Shown: one piece after another, positions 26,056 through 37,300 of the stretch
How positions within the stretch are numbered: the first letter of the stretch is position 1
Layout of the letters: each line of letters starts with the position of its first letter
Assembly (NCBI GenBank): GCA_016718845.1
Contig: JADKCK010000109.1
Span: forward strand, 19,687 to 83,686
DNA from: Sphingobacteriales bacterium
GTDB taxonomy: Bacteria > Bacteroidota > Bacteroidia > Chitinophagales > UBA2359
Reading direction: 5' to 3'
DNA: 64,000 nt
Notes under the pieces: model-generated
What the model was told of the DNA's origin: nothing
The model's database searches: none
The model's input: the letters and a program-made list of their open reading frames with translations, nothing else
Position numbers and translations under genes: made by a program

Positions 26056-29000
26056 TCATTGCCCAATAACAATACTCGGCAAACCATTAACTGTTACCGT
26101 AGCACTTGCCGACGTAGCCGTTGCACAACCACCACCGCCACAAGTGTAAGTAGCATGGTAATAGGTAGTTACACTTAAAACAGGGGTGGTGTAGGTAGTA
26201 GCATTTGCACCCGGTATCGGTGTCCAAGTTGTGCCATTTGGGCTACTCTCCCACTGAATACTGCAACCGTTTGCCCCGCCTGCGGGGGTAGCTGTTAGGG
26301 TAGCATCGCCACCCACACAAACACTCGTGCCACCCGATACGCTAATACTCGGAACCGCATTTACCGTTATCACCGCCGTATTTGAGGTCGCATCGCAAGG
26401 AGTTGAACAATCATAAATAGCTCGATAATAGGTAGTTGTACTTAGGGCAGATGAGGTATAACTGATGCCAGTAGCTCCCGATATATTGCTCCACGACGAA
26501 CCGTCGGGGCTCGATTGCCACTGAATGCCACAATTTGCCGCATCGGGATTAGTAACACTTGCCACCAAATTAGCCACACCGCCCGCACAAATACTCGTAG
26601 AATTAGCAACAGTAATACTCGGCGTTGGACTACTACCTACCACTATACCCAGAACAGTTGTAGCACAACTATTAACATCTGTTACTGTAAGGCTATATGT
26701 ACCGGCATCTAAACCGCTAATAGTTGGCACATTACCACCCGCATTAGACCATGTGTAGGTGTAGGCAGCAGTACCGCCGCTTACACTTGCCGCTATACTG
26801 CCATTGTTGGCTACCGAACAACTTTCGTTGGTAACAATTGGAGCATTTATCGTTAATACATCGGGTTGTGTAATAAGGGTGGTAGCAGATGCCGTGCAAC
26901 CATTGTTATCTGTTACCGTTACGCTATAACTACCTGCACTTAAACTGCTAATACTTACCGTGGTGGCAGTAGTTGACCAAAGATACCCAATAGGAACAGA
27001 ACCGCCTGTAACATTAACTGTGGCAGTGCCATTGTTAAGCTCGTTGCAGGTTTCGTTGGTTGGCGTAATAGTTGCAGCAAGCAACGAGGGTTGGGTTATC
27101 GTTTGACTAAGTACTGTTACACATCCATTATTGTCGGTAATAGTTACCACATAAGTGCCTGCGGCTACGGGGTTAAGGTCTTGCGTGTTTGCACCATTCG
27201 ACCAAATATAGGTATAGGGCGATGTACCACCCGATACGCTTACATCAATGCTTCCGTTATTAAGTTGGTTACAGGTTTCGTTTACAAATGTAGATGTGGC
27301 ATTAAGTGGCATTGATGGTTCGGACACCACCACAGCAGCCGTAGTTGAACAACCGTTTTGGTCAGTCACCGTTACGGTATAGGTATTGGGCGAAAGATTA
27401 GCGATTGTTTGTGTGGTCTGCAAGTTACTCCAGTTGTAGTTATAGCTAGGCATACCGCCTATTACATTGGCTGTTGCCGAGCCATTACTTCCACCAAAAC
27501 AACCTACACTAACAACGCTTGTTGTTACCGATGGGCGTTCGTTAACCGTTATTATTACCGTAGCTATTGCCGCACCACAGGGTCCCGCTCCGTCAGGGTC
27601 GTCGGTAGTTAAGGTAAGTGTCACAGTGCCATTAGTTATACTAGGTGTGTAAGTAGAGGTTAAAGATGATGCATTGGAGAATGTACCACTCGAAGCTGTC
27701 CATGTGCTGCTTGTAGCACTGCCACCTATGGAGCCTGCCAAGGTAACTGTACCGCCTGCACATATCGTTTGAGGCGTGCCTGCATTGGCAGTTGCTGCTC
27801 GGTTATTGGCTAAAATAACCGTTGAAGAACTAGTACACGAGCCATTGAATATTGTCCATTGAAGTGTAGCCGAGCTACCCTCTGGTACACCTGTAACCGT
27901 AGAGGTAGGAGAACTTGGTGTGGTGATAGTGGCTGTGCCGCTAATCAGTGTCCAACCTGCAACTATACCCGGATAAGCTGGTGGCGTATTACCCGCTAAG
28001 GTAAATGTGCCGTTATTACACTGCGTTTGATTGGTTCCGGCATTGGCATTAACCGCATCATAAACGGTTTGCACATACGACGATGCGGGACCATAGCAAC
28101 CATTATTGCTGGCTGTTATGGTATAATTGGCAGATGCTCCGCCAGGGTCGGGTGCTGTAAAAATGTTGCTTCCAGTAATGCACGTAGGGCAACCACTTGC
28201 TGTCCAAGTAACAACTGCTATGTCACTTTGCAATGTTCGGGTAGCTCCTTCGCACAATGATGAAGTAGACGAAGTAATTTGAGGAAGTGCATACACCGTT
28301 ACCGTAACCACATCGCTAGTAACACTAGCACATCCGCTACCTGCCGCCGCTATTACACAACGGTATTGGTGGCTTGATGATGGGTTACTTGCATTCGCCA
28401 AAGTAACTGCCATACTGGGGCTAGTACCGCCCGAATAACTTGCTCCTGTTGGTGTGCCATTACTTACCGCAACCCAAGTACCGCCATTGTCGTACTCCCA
28501 TTGATAGGTTAAAGATGGAGTACCACCCGTAGCAACCACTGTTATATTTGAGCTTGTAGCTCCTGCACATATTGCTGCGGGGCTATTGGGTTGGCTGGTA
28601 ATAGTTGGACTTGATACCACCGTAACCGTTGCTCCGCTGGGGCAAGTAGTGGTATTACAAGTACCTTCGGCACGAACAAAGTAGGTGGTAGTTGCACTAG
28701 GTGTAACCGTAATAGACGTACCTGTGCCAACTGGCGTACCGCCACAACTACCCGAGTACCACTGCCAAGTAGCACCCGTACCTAAACTACCACCACTTAA
28801 TGTAAGGGCAGCACTGCCCCCATTACAAATAGTACTTGCCCCCGAAACGCTACTAGCTGCCACCGAAAGTGTATTGACTGTTACCGTAACCGTTGCGCAA
28901 GTAGTGGTGTTACAAGTACCATTGTATCTAACATAATAAGTAGTTGTAGTGGTGGGCGATACCGTAATGCTGTTACCCGTACCTGCCGATGTGCCACCGC

Positions 29001-32000
29001 ACGAACCCGTAAACCATTCTACTACCGCACCAGTACCAAGGCTACCGCCAGCTACTGTTAGGGTGGTGCTACCACCATCACAAATAGTGGTTGTGCCAGT
29101 AGCACCTGTGGGTGCTACTGATTGAGTGTTAATAGTAATCACCACATCATCGGTAGAGGCAGCACAGGGTGCGTTGGAAATAGTCCAACGAAGGGTATAG
29201 CTAGTTCCGGCTACCCCAGTAAAGGTAGATGTGGGACTTGTTGGCGTGGTAACCGTGCCACCCGCTCCACTTATAATACTCCACGAACCAGTACCTATGC
29301 TAGGCGTATTGGCTGCCAAGGTTGCACTAGTAGCACATACATTTTGGTCGGGACCAGCATTGGCGGTGGTGGGATTAGCTGTTAAAATAATGATTACATC
29401 ATCGGTAGAGGCAGCACAGGGTGCGTTGGAAATAGTCCAACGAAGGGTATAGCTAGTTCCGGCTACCCCAGTAAAGGTAGATGTGGGACTTGTTGGCGTG
29501 GTAACAGACCCACCTGCTCCACTTATAATACTCCACGAACCAGTACCTATTGAGGGCGTATTGGCTGCCAATGTTGCACTAGTAGCACATACATTTTGGT
29601 CGGAACCAGCATTGGCGGTGGTGGGATTAGCAGTTAAAATAATGATTACATCATCGGTAGAGGCAGCACAGGGTGCATTGGAAATAGTCCAACGAAGGGT
29701 ATAGCTAGTTCCGGCTACCCCAGTAAAGGTAGATGTGGGACTTGTTGGCGTGGTAACCGACCCACCTGCTCCACTTATAATACTCCACGAACCCGTACCT
29801 ATGCTAGGCGTATTGGCTGCCAATGTTGCACTAGTAGCACATACATTTTGGTCGGGACCAGCATTGGCAACGGTTGGATTAGCCGTCAAAATAATCACCA
29901 CATCATCGGTAGAGGCAGTACAGGGTGCATTGGAAATAGTCCAACGAAGGGTATAGCTAGTTCCCGCTACCCCAGTAAAGTTAGACGTAGGACTTGTTGG
30001 CGTGGTAACCGTGCCGCCTGCTCCACTTATAATACTCCACGAACCCGTACCTATGCTAGGCGTATTTCCTGCCAAAGTTGCACTAGTCGCACATACGTTC
30101 TGGTCGGTACCAGCATTGGCGGTGGTGGGGGGTTGTGCAACAGTAACCGTAACACTGGCACAAGTAGTGGTGTTACAAGTACCCGCATATCTTACGTAAT
30201 AAGTGGTAGTAGTGGTGGGTGATACTGTAATGCTGTTACCCGTACCTGCCGATGTGCCACCGCACGAACCCGTAAACCATTGAGCCGTTGCACCTGTACC
30301 TGCACTGCCGCCCGAAACGGTGAGCATGGTACTGCTCCCGTTACAAATGGTAGTGGTGCCGGTAATGGCTGTGGGGGCTACTGATGACGTAAAAGGAGAT
30401 GCTGTAACATTTAATTGTAAGTTACCGGTTGTACCACCGCTAAAATAACTACCCACCGAAATATAATAGACCGTACTGGCACTTGCTGTCCAACTAACTC
30501 CCGCATAATTGCTGGTACAGCCTGCACCATTATCATCATTACAAGTTACCTCGGTAAAGCTACCACAACTGCCGGTAAATACCGCTATTTCGTTATCAAA
30601 ATTAGTACCGCCCGTGCAGGTAATTGCAGTCATAGTGCCGCAGATACCAGTTACCGTCCACCATACATTTTTATAGGGTCCATCGCAGCTAGATGTAGTA
30701 AAATCATCGGTTGCACAGCTATTGTTTATTACGGCACTAGTATAGGGTAATGAAGTGCCAATATTTATTGCATTAGCACATGCATCATTAGAAGGGGCAG
30801 GGTTTACTGTTACCGTAGTTTGCACACAAGCTGTATTACTACACCCTGTTCCAGTACCTGGCTCGTATCTAACAAAATATGTTGTAGTAGTGGCAGGGGC
30901 TGCTATGGTAAGGGCAGCGGTTGTTGTATTATCACCAGCAGTTACCGACCCCAATAAGGTTCCGCCACAAGACCCGCTATAAAAAGCTACGGTTCCATTT
31001 TTATTTATATTGGTAGGAAATGTAGCCGTTAGGGTGATATTGGCAGGGGCTGCATTAGAACAATAGGTTGTTGAAGAGGAAGCCAAACTTGTAGGCGCTT
31101 CATTATACCGGTTTACAATTAAAATAGTACCTGAAGTTACGGTAGGGCATACCCCATTGGTTACTCTGTATCTTATTCTGTCGGCATTTCCATCACTGTT
31201 AGATGTTTTTTTAGGGAAACAGCATACTCCCGAAGAGTTACCTGCTACCCAATCATTATTCCAAACGCCATTGTTGCTACCCCAATCCCACCAAATGGTA
31301 CCTGTTTGCCCCGATACTGTTACGGCTGTACCAAAGTTGCCACTTGCATCGCAAAAATTGATGGGTCCGGCATTAGATACTGTGCCGAGGGTAGAAGTGG
31401 CATTAACAGTTACGGTAGTAGTGGCATCTATACAACCTGGGCTGCAATTGGTGTAACACGACGACCACACTCTTCGTAGATAAGTCCATGTGCCCGTACC
31501 TGATGGTGTATTGCCAGTTAAAGTTTGCGAATTGTTTTGTCCTAAATACTCCCAACTACCTGTATTTGGATTGAAGCGATACCACTCTATAAAGAGCGTA
31601 CCGGGTCCCCCACTTGAGGCATTTACGCTACTGTTTAAATTGACGGAAGAACCTTGGCAAATAGTTGCCGATGAAGGCGTTATACTGCCCGCAGTGGGTG
31701 TTGGGCAAACACAAGAAATGTTGATAACCGGTCCCGCCCCTACTACAGAACCATCAGAAAAAAATCTGACTGTAAGTGCCCCTGTTGTTACATCGGTAGA
31801 AGTTAAAGTAGGTATAGCAGTGTTCATATAATAGGTACCTAAAAGGGTGCCCAAACCAACCCCATTATATACTTGCACATAGTCACAGCATGCCTCACCC
31901 GCACTAGTACCTGATATTCTGATAACATTACCTGCAATACTGGGATATAAAACAGTATAGCCGTTAGCATTATTTGCATAGTTACCAGTACCCGCATGTT

Positions 32001-32112
32001 CGTAAAGGGTGCCGCTACATAATGTATATGAATTATTGCCTGAAAGCGGTATAGTATAATACACGAAGTACAAGTTATGGTAGAAGTCATACAAACACTT
32101 GCTACTCCACAC
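26056..32112 (-). CDS. Giant adhesin 1, main fragment as read
   Basis: 2018-residue open frame. The first 20 residues or so (MWSSKCLYDFYHNLY…) are out-of-frame read-in; true coding starts about YTIPLSGNN. This fragment contains the second CUB-like domain, the four 84-residue repeats, the SprB repeats and the C-terminal Ig-like modules. Confidence 0.75.
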   Translation of the reverse strand: MWSSKCLYDFYHNLYFVYYTIPLSGNNSYTLCSGTLYEHAGTGNYANNANGYTVLYPSIAGNVIRISGTSAGEACCDYVQVYNGVGLGTLLGTYYMNTAIPTLTSTDVTTGALTVRFFSDGSVVGAGPVINISCVCPTPTAGSITPSSATICQGSSVNLNSSVNASSGGPGTLFIEWYRFNPNTGSWEYLGQNNSQTLTGNTPSGTGTWTYLRRVWSSCYTNCSPGCIDATTTVTVNATSTLGTVSNAGPINFCDASGNFGTAVTVSGQTGTIWWDWGSNNGVWNNDWVAGNSSGVCCFPKKTSNSDGNADRIRYRVTNGVCPTVTSGTILIVNRYNEAPTSLASSSTTYCSNAAPANITLTATFPTNINKNGTVAFYSGSCGGTLLGSVTAGDNTTTAALTIAAPATTTTYFVRYEPGTGTGCSNTACVQTTVTVNPAPSNDACANAINIGTSLPYTSAVINNSCATDDFTTSSCDGPYKNVWWTVTGICGTMTAITCTGGTNFDNEIAVFTGSCGSFTEVTCNDDNGAGCTSNYAGVSWTASASTVYYISVGSYFSGGTTGNLQLNVTASPFTSSVAPTAITGTTTICNGSSTMLTVSGGSAGTGATAQWFTGSCGGTSAGTGNSITVSPTTTTTYYVRYAGTCNTTTCASVTVTVAQPPTTANAGTDQNVCATSATLAGNTPSIGTGSWSIISGAGGTVTTPTSPTSNFTGVAGTSYTLRWTISNAPCTASTDDVVIILTANPTVANAGPDQNVCATSATLAANTPSIGTGSWSIISGAGGSVTTPTSPTSTFTGVAGTSYTLRWTISNAPCAASTDDVIIILTANPTTANAGSDQNVCATSATLAANTPSIGTGSWSIISGAGGSVTTPTSPTSTFTGVAGTSYTLRWTISNAPCAASTDDVIIILTANPTTANAGPDQNVCATSATLAANTPSIGTGSWSIISGAGGTVTTPTSPTSTFTGVAGTSYTLRWTISNAPCAASTDDVVITINTQSVAPTGATGTTTICDGGSTTLTVAGGSLGTGAVVEWFTGSCGGTSAGTGNSITVSPTTTTTYYVRYNGTCNTTTCATVTVTVNTLSVAASSVSGASTICNGGSAALTLSGGSLGTGATWQWYSGSCGGTPVGTGTSITVTPSATTTYFVRAEGTCNTTTCPSGATVTVVSSPTITSQPNSPAAICAGATSSNITVVATGGTPSLTYQWEYDNGGTWVAVSNGTPTGASYSGGTSPSMAVTLANASNPSSSHQYRCVIAAAGSGCASVTSDVVTVTVYALPQITSSTSSLCEGATRTLQSDIAVVTWTASGCPTCITGSNIFTAPDPGGASANYTITASNNGCYGPASSYVQTVYDAVNANAGTNQTQCNNGTFTLAGNTPPAYPGIVAGWTLISGTATITTPSSPTSTVTGVPEGSSATLQWTIFNGSCTSSSTVILANNRAATANAGTPQTICAGGTVTLAGSIGGSATSSTWTASSGTFSNASSLTSTYTPSITNGTVTLTLTTDDPDGAGPCGAAIATVIITVNERPSVTTSVVSVGCFGGSNGSATANVIGGMPSYNYNWSNLQTTQTIANLSPNTYTVTVTDQNGCSTTAAVVVSEPSMPLNATSTFVNETCNQLNNGSIDVSVSGGTSPYTYIWSNGANTQDLNPVAAGTYVVTITDNNGCVTVLSQTITQPSLLAATITPTNETCNELNNGTATVNVTGGSVPIGYLWSTTATTVSISSLSAGSYSVTVTDNNGCTASATTLITQPDVLTINAPIVTNESCSVANNGSIAASVSGGTAAYTYTWSNAGGNVPTISGLDAGTYSLTVTDVNSCATTVLGIVVGSSPTPSITVANSTSICAGGVANLVASVTNPDAANCGIQWQSSPDGSSWSNISGATGISYTSSALSTTTYYRAIYDCSTPCDATSNTAVITVNAVPSISVSGGTSVCVGGDATLTATPAGGANGCSIQWESSPNGTTWTPIPGANATTYTTPVLSVTTYYHATYTCGGGGCATATSASATVTVNGLPSIVIGQ
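29149..30130 (-). repeat. Four tandem 252-bp coding repeats in giant adhesin 1
   Basis: The landmark ATCGGTAGAG recurs at 29149, 29401, 29653 and 29905, a strict 252-bp (84-codon) period. The copies are nearly identical in DNA. Each encodes an Ig-like module with GTGSWSIISGAGG and SYTLRWTISNAPC. Confidence 0.9.
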
Positions 32113-32810
32113 GAAGAATTTGTATTATAATGAATAAAGTAGGTGTTTGCACTTGGAGCAGTCCATGAAAGAGGTGTGGAGCCTGCTGCTACTACAGCAC
32201 CATTGTAAGTGCCGGAGCGAACAGTGATGTAAGTACCTGCAATACTAGCAGTGGATTGAAATGTTTGACCTGCCGTTACCCCTGTCATTTGGTTATATTC
32301 CGATTGATACTGGCAAGTAGTTATGGTATATGGCGTATTGTTAGTGGGTACTGCAAATGCTGTTGGATATAGTGAAGTGTTAATGCAACCACAAGAACCG
32401 CCATAGGTTACACTCGCATTAAGCCCTGTAGATGTCACACTACCATCAGAAGTAAAACTAACTGTAAGCGTTTGCCCAGCTGTACCTGTATAATTAATTG
32501 TGCCGCTACCATGATAAGTTGCTAGTAAAGTTCCTCCTGTACCTACCCCTGCGTAAATACGGATATAGTCATAATTTGCTTCTGTACTATATGATCCAGA
32601 TATTGTAATAGTTGCCGGAGCTATAGCATTAAGTACCGTGTAACCATTAGCATTATTACTGTAAGTAGCACCACATCCTGCATGTGTACACAGGGTAGTA
32701 TTAGTTCCACATGCTACAGAGTTGCTACCAGAAAACGGTATTAACGTTTGAGAAGACACTTCTATACAAAACAGAAGAAATAAAATTATTATGGGTATAT
32801 GTTTTTTCAT
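31839..32810 (-). CDS. Giant adhesin 1, N-terminal fragment as read
   Basis: 323-residue open frame with signal peptide MKKHIPIIILFLLFCIEVSSQ and a CUB-like domain (about 25-145). It then leads to TSTITCTSC, where the frame is lost. The last 60 residues or so (after CTSCII) are out of frame and overlap the start of the main fragment. Confidence 0.7.
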   Translation of the reverse strand: MKKHIPIIILFLLFCIEVSSQTLIPFSGSNSVACGTNTTLCTHAGCGATYSNNANGYTVLNAIAPATITISGSYSTEANYDYIRIYAGVGTGGTLLATYHGSGTINYTGTAGQTLTVSFTSDGSVTSTGLNASVTYGGSCGCINTSLYPTAFAVPTNNTPYTITTCQYQSEYNQMTGVTAGQTFQSTASIAGTYITVRSGTYNGAVVAAGSTPLSWTAPSANTYFIHYNTNSSCGVASVCMTSTITCTSCIILYRFQAIIHIHYVAAPFTNMRVLVTMQIMLTAILFYIPVLQVMLSEYQVLVRVRHAVTMCKYIMGLVWAPF

Positions 32811-32874
32811 GGAAATTTGTATTATTGGTTATGCCCCAAAAAATGAATTGTGGCAAATAAATTAGTTAAAAGAA

Positions 32875-34110
32875 TTATTCAATTTCTGTTAAGTCATATA
32901 CTTCTGGGTGCGCCTTCATATATAACAACTTTTCAGGGTTTATTTTATCAAGGTCATCTTTAGTCACTTTATATTTTTCTAAAGTTTGCCCTTGAATAAT
33001 CTGTCCTTCCTGTATAATCGGTTTCTTTTTCACAACTATTTCGTACACATCTGGATGTTTTTTTATGTATTCCAATTTTTCGGCAGGCATGTTACTTATA
33101 TCTTCTTGTGTCACCTGATGCTTTTCGGCAGGTTGATGGGGATTTGCAACTATTGCAATTTGCTCATCTACGTATAGGGTATTAGCAATAAAATATAAAT
33201 CGGGGTTTTGCAGAATGTGTTGTTGTTTTTCGGACGGCATTTGGTCAAACTCCTGTTTGTCAATCAGTTGTTTGGTTCTTACGTTTATGTTTTCATACGC
33301 TTGTGTATGGGTTGCTATCCATGCTTGTTTAGCGGTCTCGTACTTTTGTTGGTCTTGTTGTTGATTACCCGTATCTACATGTTTTGGATAATCGGCGGGT
33401 AGTATTTGGTTTTGAGGGGGCGCGGGTATTTGTTCTGTTATTGGCATAACAGGCATTTCTTGTTGTTCGGCATTTTGGTTTGGGTTGTATGGCGGTATCA
33501 TCACCGCTTTTTGCTCGGCAATAGGGCTACTGTTTACGGTTTCTGGTTCGGTGAGTTTAGTTTTTTGCTCTGTGTTGCTGATAACTACCGCAGGATTATT
33601 TTGGTAGTTTTGTCCTTCAAACATTTTTGCATACGCGGCGGGGTTAGCGGCAATCCATGCTTGTTTAGCAGCATCAAGTTTACGGTGGTCTTCGTCGGGG
33701 TTACCTGTGTCTATCAGTTGGGGATAGTCGTCAGGGATTACTTGTTTTTGTATGGGTTGAAGGGCTACATTATTTATCGTTTTTTGAGGGGCAGCAATTG
33801 GGATTCCTTCTTGGGTATAGTGTTGGTTTGGAGGTATCGTAGCTGCTTTTTGTTCAGCCGTTGAGTTCTTGTTCTCTATTTCGGTTTTAACAGGCGCTTG
33901 CCACTGGCTATTAACCATGGCGGGTATAGCTTTGGGGTTTGCTGCCATCCACGCTTTATTGGCGGCATTGTACCGTTGAGCATCTTCTTGTGGATTACCT
34001 GTATCTTGATAAACAGGAAAATTATCCACTGATGTGCTCCCTATTTGTGCTTTAAGCAGCACAGAACAACTTAATGTTACCAATACATACAAGTTCATTA
34101 TTAATCGCAT
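32875..34110 (-). CDS. Exported protein with DTGN and HPxVY internal repeats, function unknown
   Basis: I start it at the ATG at 34108-34110 (MRLIMNLYVLVTLSCSVLLKAQ), which gives a good signal peptide; an in-frame start at 34158 adds 16 residues. The mature protein has two kinds of repeat. The first occurs three times: a (Y/F)P-x-x-x-DTGN(P/Q)-x-x-D followed by a helix ending A-x-x-AW-(I/M)-A. The second occurs three times near the C-terminus: D-x-x-x-(M/I)-(P/N)-x-EK-x-x-x-(I/M)-x-x-(H/N)P-(D/E)-(V/L)-Y. Gln/Pro-rich linkers join them. I recognise no named family. It is in the same orientation as giant adhesin 1, 64 bp upstream of it. Confidence 0.7.
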   Translation of the reverse strand: MRLIMNLYVLVTLSCSVLLKAQIGSTSVDNFPVYQDTGNPQEDAQRYNAANKAWMAANPKAIPAMVNSQWQAPVKTEIENKNSTAEQKAATIPPNQHYTQEGIPIAAPQKTINNVALQPIQKQVIPDDYPQLIDTGNPDEDHRKLDAAKQAWIAANPAAYAKMFEGQNYQNNPAVVISNTEQKTKLTEPETVNSSPIAEQKAVMIPPYNPNQNAEQQEMPVMPITEQIPAPPQNQILPADYPKHVDTGNQQQDQQKYETAKQAWIATHTQAYENINVRTKQLIDKQEFDQMPSEKQQHILQNPDLYFIANTLYVDEQIAIVANPHQPAEKHQVTQEDISNMPAEKLEYIKKHPDVYEIVVKKKPIIQEGQIIQGQTLEKYKVTKDDLDKINPEKLLYMKAHPEVYDLTEIE

Positions 34111-34230
34111 GACAAAAATATTTAGGGGTAATTGAAAATCTAACAAGCAATTTGGCACTTACTTTACTGGTGTATACTATAAAAAAGCTATTAGTTAGTT
34201 ATATTATGCTATTAAACCAATATTTAGGTA

Positions 34231-34238
34231 CAAAGTTA
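34231..34238 (-). promoter_or_regulatory. Possible -7 box for the DTGN gene and giant adhesin 1
   Basis: TAACTTTG on the minus strand matches TAnnTTTG and lies about 120 bp before the chosen start at 34110. A -33 element is not obvious. Confidence 0.4.
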
Positions 34239-34269
34239 GTCATAAAAATTTACTTTTTTCATTTTTCAC

Positions 34270-34315
34270 AAAATAAAAAAAAAAGAGCAGTATTTAAAAA
34301 TACTACTCTTTTTTT
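34270..34315 (-). terminator. Terminator of giant adhesin 2
   Basis: Hairpin AAAAAGAGCAGTATT / AATACTACTCTTTTT with a short loop, flanked by long A and T runs. It lies 25 bp after the stop of the gene ending at 34340. Confidence 0.75.
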
Positions 34316-34339
34316 CAACTATTAAAAAACACAAACGAA

Positions 34340-37300
34340 CTATTGCCCATCAATGATAATAGTTGGCAATGGCGTAACTGTTACAGTTGCTGTTGCCGAT
34401 GTAGCTGTTGTGCAACCATCACCGCCACACGTATAAGTAGCGTGGTAATAGGTAGTTACGCTTAAAACAGGGGTGGTATAGGTAGTGCCGTTTGCATTGG
34501 GTATAGGTGTCCATGTTGTGCCATTTGGGCTACTCTCCCACTGAATAGCACAGCCATTTGCCCCGCCTGTTGGCGTAGCTGTTAAAGTAGCATCGCTGCC
34601 CACACAAACACTTGTAGTACCTGATATGCTAATACTCGGAGCCGCATTTATGGTAATAATTACGGCATTAGAGGTGGCATCGCAAGGGCTTGTACAGTCG
34701 TAAATAGCTTGGTAGTGTGTAGTAGCATTAAGGGCAGATGAGGTATAAGTGATGCCATTTGCACCCGAAATATTACTCCACGACGAACCATCAGGGCTCG
34801 ACTGCCATTGAATACCACAATTGGCTGCATCAGGGTTGTTTACTGTTGCCACTAAATTAGCCACACCACCATCGCAAATTGTTGCCGAAGCAGCTATCGA
34901 AATAGTTGGCGTTGGATTACTTGCTACGAGTATGGCAATTGTCTTAGTAGAACAATTGAGTGCATCTGTTACCGTAAGTTCATAAGTACCTGCATCTAAA
35001 CCGCTAATAGTTGGTACATTACCACCCGCATTAGACCATGTGTAGGTATAGGGTGTTGTACCACCATTAACACTTACTGCAATACTACCATTGTTAGCAG
35101 CCACACAGCTTTCGTTGGTAACAAGTGGCTGACTTATTGTTAATACATCGGGTTGTGTAATAAGTGTTGTGGCAGATGTGGTACAGTTGTTACTATCGGT
35201 AACGGTTACCGTATAAGTATCTGCTTTTATACCACTAATATTTGCTGTTGTTGCCGTATTAGACCACAAATAGGTATATGGAGCTGTGCCACCCAATACA
35301 TTAGTGCTTGCTGTTCCGTCGTTTAGTTCGTTGCAGGTTTCGTTGGTCGAGGTAATAGTTACACTAAACGGATTAGGTTCTAGCACAGTTTGGCTCAGTA
35401 TTGTTGTACAAGCATTGTTATCGGTAATGGTAACAACATATACGCCTGCCATTGCTGGGTTTATGTCTTGTGTATTTGCCCCATTCGACCAAACATAGGT
35501 ATAAGGTGATGTACCACCCGATACACTTACATCTATCAATCCATTATCAAGTTGGTTGCAAGTTTCGTTGGTAAGTACCGACGAGGCGCTTAGTATTGCC
35601 GTAGGTGCCGTTATAGTGGCATTAGTTGTTGTTGAACAGTTATTTTGGTCGGTAACAATTACGGTGTAAATACCCGCAGATAGGTTGTTTGCTGTTTGTG
35701 TGGTTTGGGTTGGCGATGTGTTCCAAGTATAGGAATAAGCAGGTGTACCGCCTATTACATTAGCCGTTGCCGAGCCATTTGTTTGCCCAAAACACAATAC
35801 ATTTGTTGTACTTGTTGTAACAGATGGGCTTTCGTTAACCGTTATCACTACCGTAGAAACGGCTGCCACACAAGGACCAGCGGGGTCGTCGGTGGTTAAG
35901 GTTAGTGTTACCGTACCACTTGTTATACTAGGTGTATAGGTAGATGTTAATGATGATGCATCGGAGAAAGTGCCACTCGAAGCCGTCCAGGTGCTGCTTG
36001 TTGCCCCCCCTCCTATCGAGCCTGCTAAGGTTACACTACCACCCGAACACACCGTTTGTGGTGTGCCTGCGTTGGCAGTTGCTGCTGCATTAACCGTTAT
36101 CACCACTGTTGATGTGGCTGCTGTACAAGGTCCAGCGGGGTCGTCGGTGGTTAGGGTTAGCGTTACTGTACCACTTGTTATACTAGGCGTATAGGTAGAT
36201 GTTAAAGATGATGCATCGGAGAAGGTTCCACTCGAAGCCGTCCATGTGCTGCTTGTTGCCCCCCCTCCTATCGAACCTGCTAAGGTTATAGTGCCATTTG
36301 AACACACCGTTTGTGGCGTGCCTGCATTGGCAGTTGCTGCTGCATTAACCGTTATCACTACCGTAGAAACGGCTGCCACACAAGGTCCAGCGGGGTCGTC
36401 GGTGGTTAAAGTTAGTGTTACGGTGCCACTTGTTATACTAGGTGTATAGGTAGTTGTTAAAGATGATGCATCGGAGAAAGTACCACTCGAAGCCGTCCAG
36501 GTGCTACTTGTTGCCCCCCCTCCTATCGAGCCTGCTAAGGTTATACTACCATTTGAACACACCGTTTGTGGCGTGCCTGCGTTGGCAGTTGCTGGAGTAT
36601 TAACCGTGGTAACAATAGCCGATGATGTGGTGCAACAAATATTAGTGCCAGAAGATAAGGTTATTGGATTAGCAGGTTCGCTGCCAAAACTAACCGAGCC
36701 ATTGCCATAGTTGCCCTGTCCGCTACCTGCTGGCGATAAAAACTGATTACTTAAAGTAGTAGGTACTCCTATACCAGGGTCGTTGACCACCATCGCAAAT
36801 ACTTGCATATTACCCGTTGGGCTACCAAGTGCTGCTTTGCTTATTGCAAACTCAAAACCTTTGGTATAATCGCCTGTAGCTGTATTGGCGGTAAAGGCTA
36901 ATCCTGCCGAACCTGCTGTACCCAAAAAGGTATTGGTATTGGCTTGCATATCGTACAAATCGAAATACATTAAACCCGATGCTTGGTTAATACCCACTAT
37001 ATAATCAGGCGAAAAGCCACTATCAAACGTAATACCGCCATTTAGGTTTTCGATAGAATAATAGGGCGAGCCGCTGCGGTTCGTCCAACTGCTTAAATTA
37101 TTAAAACCGCCCGTTTTGCTATCAATAAAAAACAGTACTTTGTTGCCCGAACCATTAACTACATTACCTGCAATACCAAAGTTTAATTGGGTAGTATTGC
37201 CCGATAAATAAAGGGCATCTATGCGGTTATTGCCAAAGCCCGAAGATGCAGGACCGCCTGATGATGTGCTTATAGGACTTCCCCAAGCTGTTTCGGTAAA

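Larger units (their letters stand above)
26056..32810 (-). pseudogene. Giant adhesin 1, reconstructed across one frameshift (about 2250 residues)
   Basis: Two overlapping frames make one secreted protein. Order: signal peptide; two CUB-like domains (ITISGSYSTEANYDYIRIY... and, after the shift, IRISGTSAGEACCDYVQVY); Ig-like modules; a pre-peptidase-like domain with DNEIAVFTGSC; four 84-residue repeats (NVCATSATLA...SYTLRWTISNAPC); more Ig-like modules with IT(V)xP-C-x-G patterns; about four SprB-type repeats (GGTxxYTYxWSN...GTYxVTVTDxNGC); and two Cys-rich Ig-like modules. It ends PSIVIGQ with no T9SS sorting tail that I recognise. The shift lies near 32050-32070. Upstream, 64 bp away, is the DTGN-repeat gene, probably in the same operon. 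A cell-surface adhesive role is inferred. Confidence 0.75.

Noticed and set aside
33406..33864. 152-codon plus-strand open frame
   Set aside because: Antisense to the DTGN-repeat gene, which has a signal peptide and clear internal protein repeats on the minus strand.
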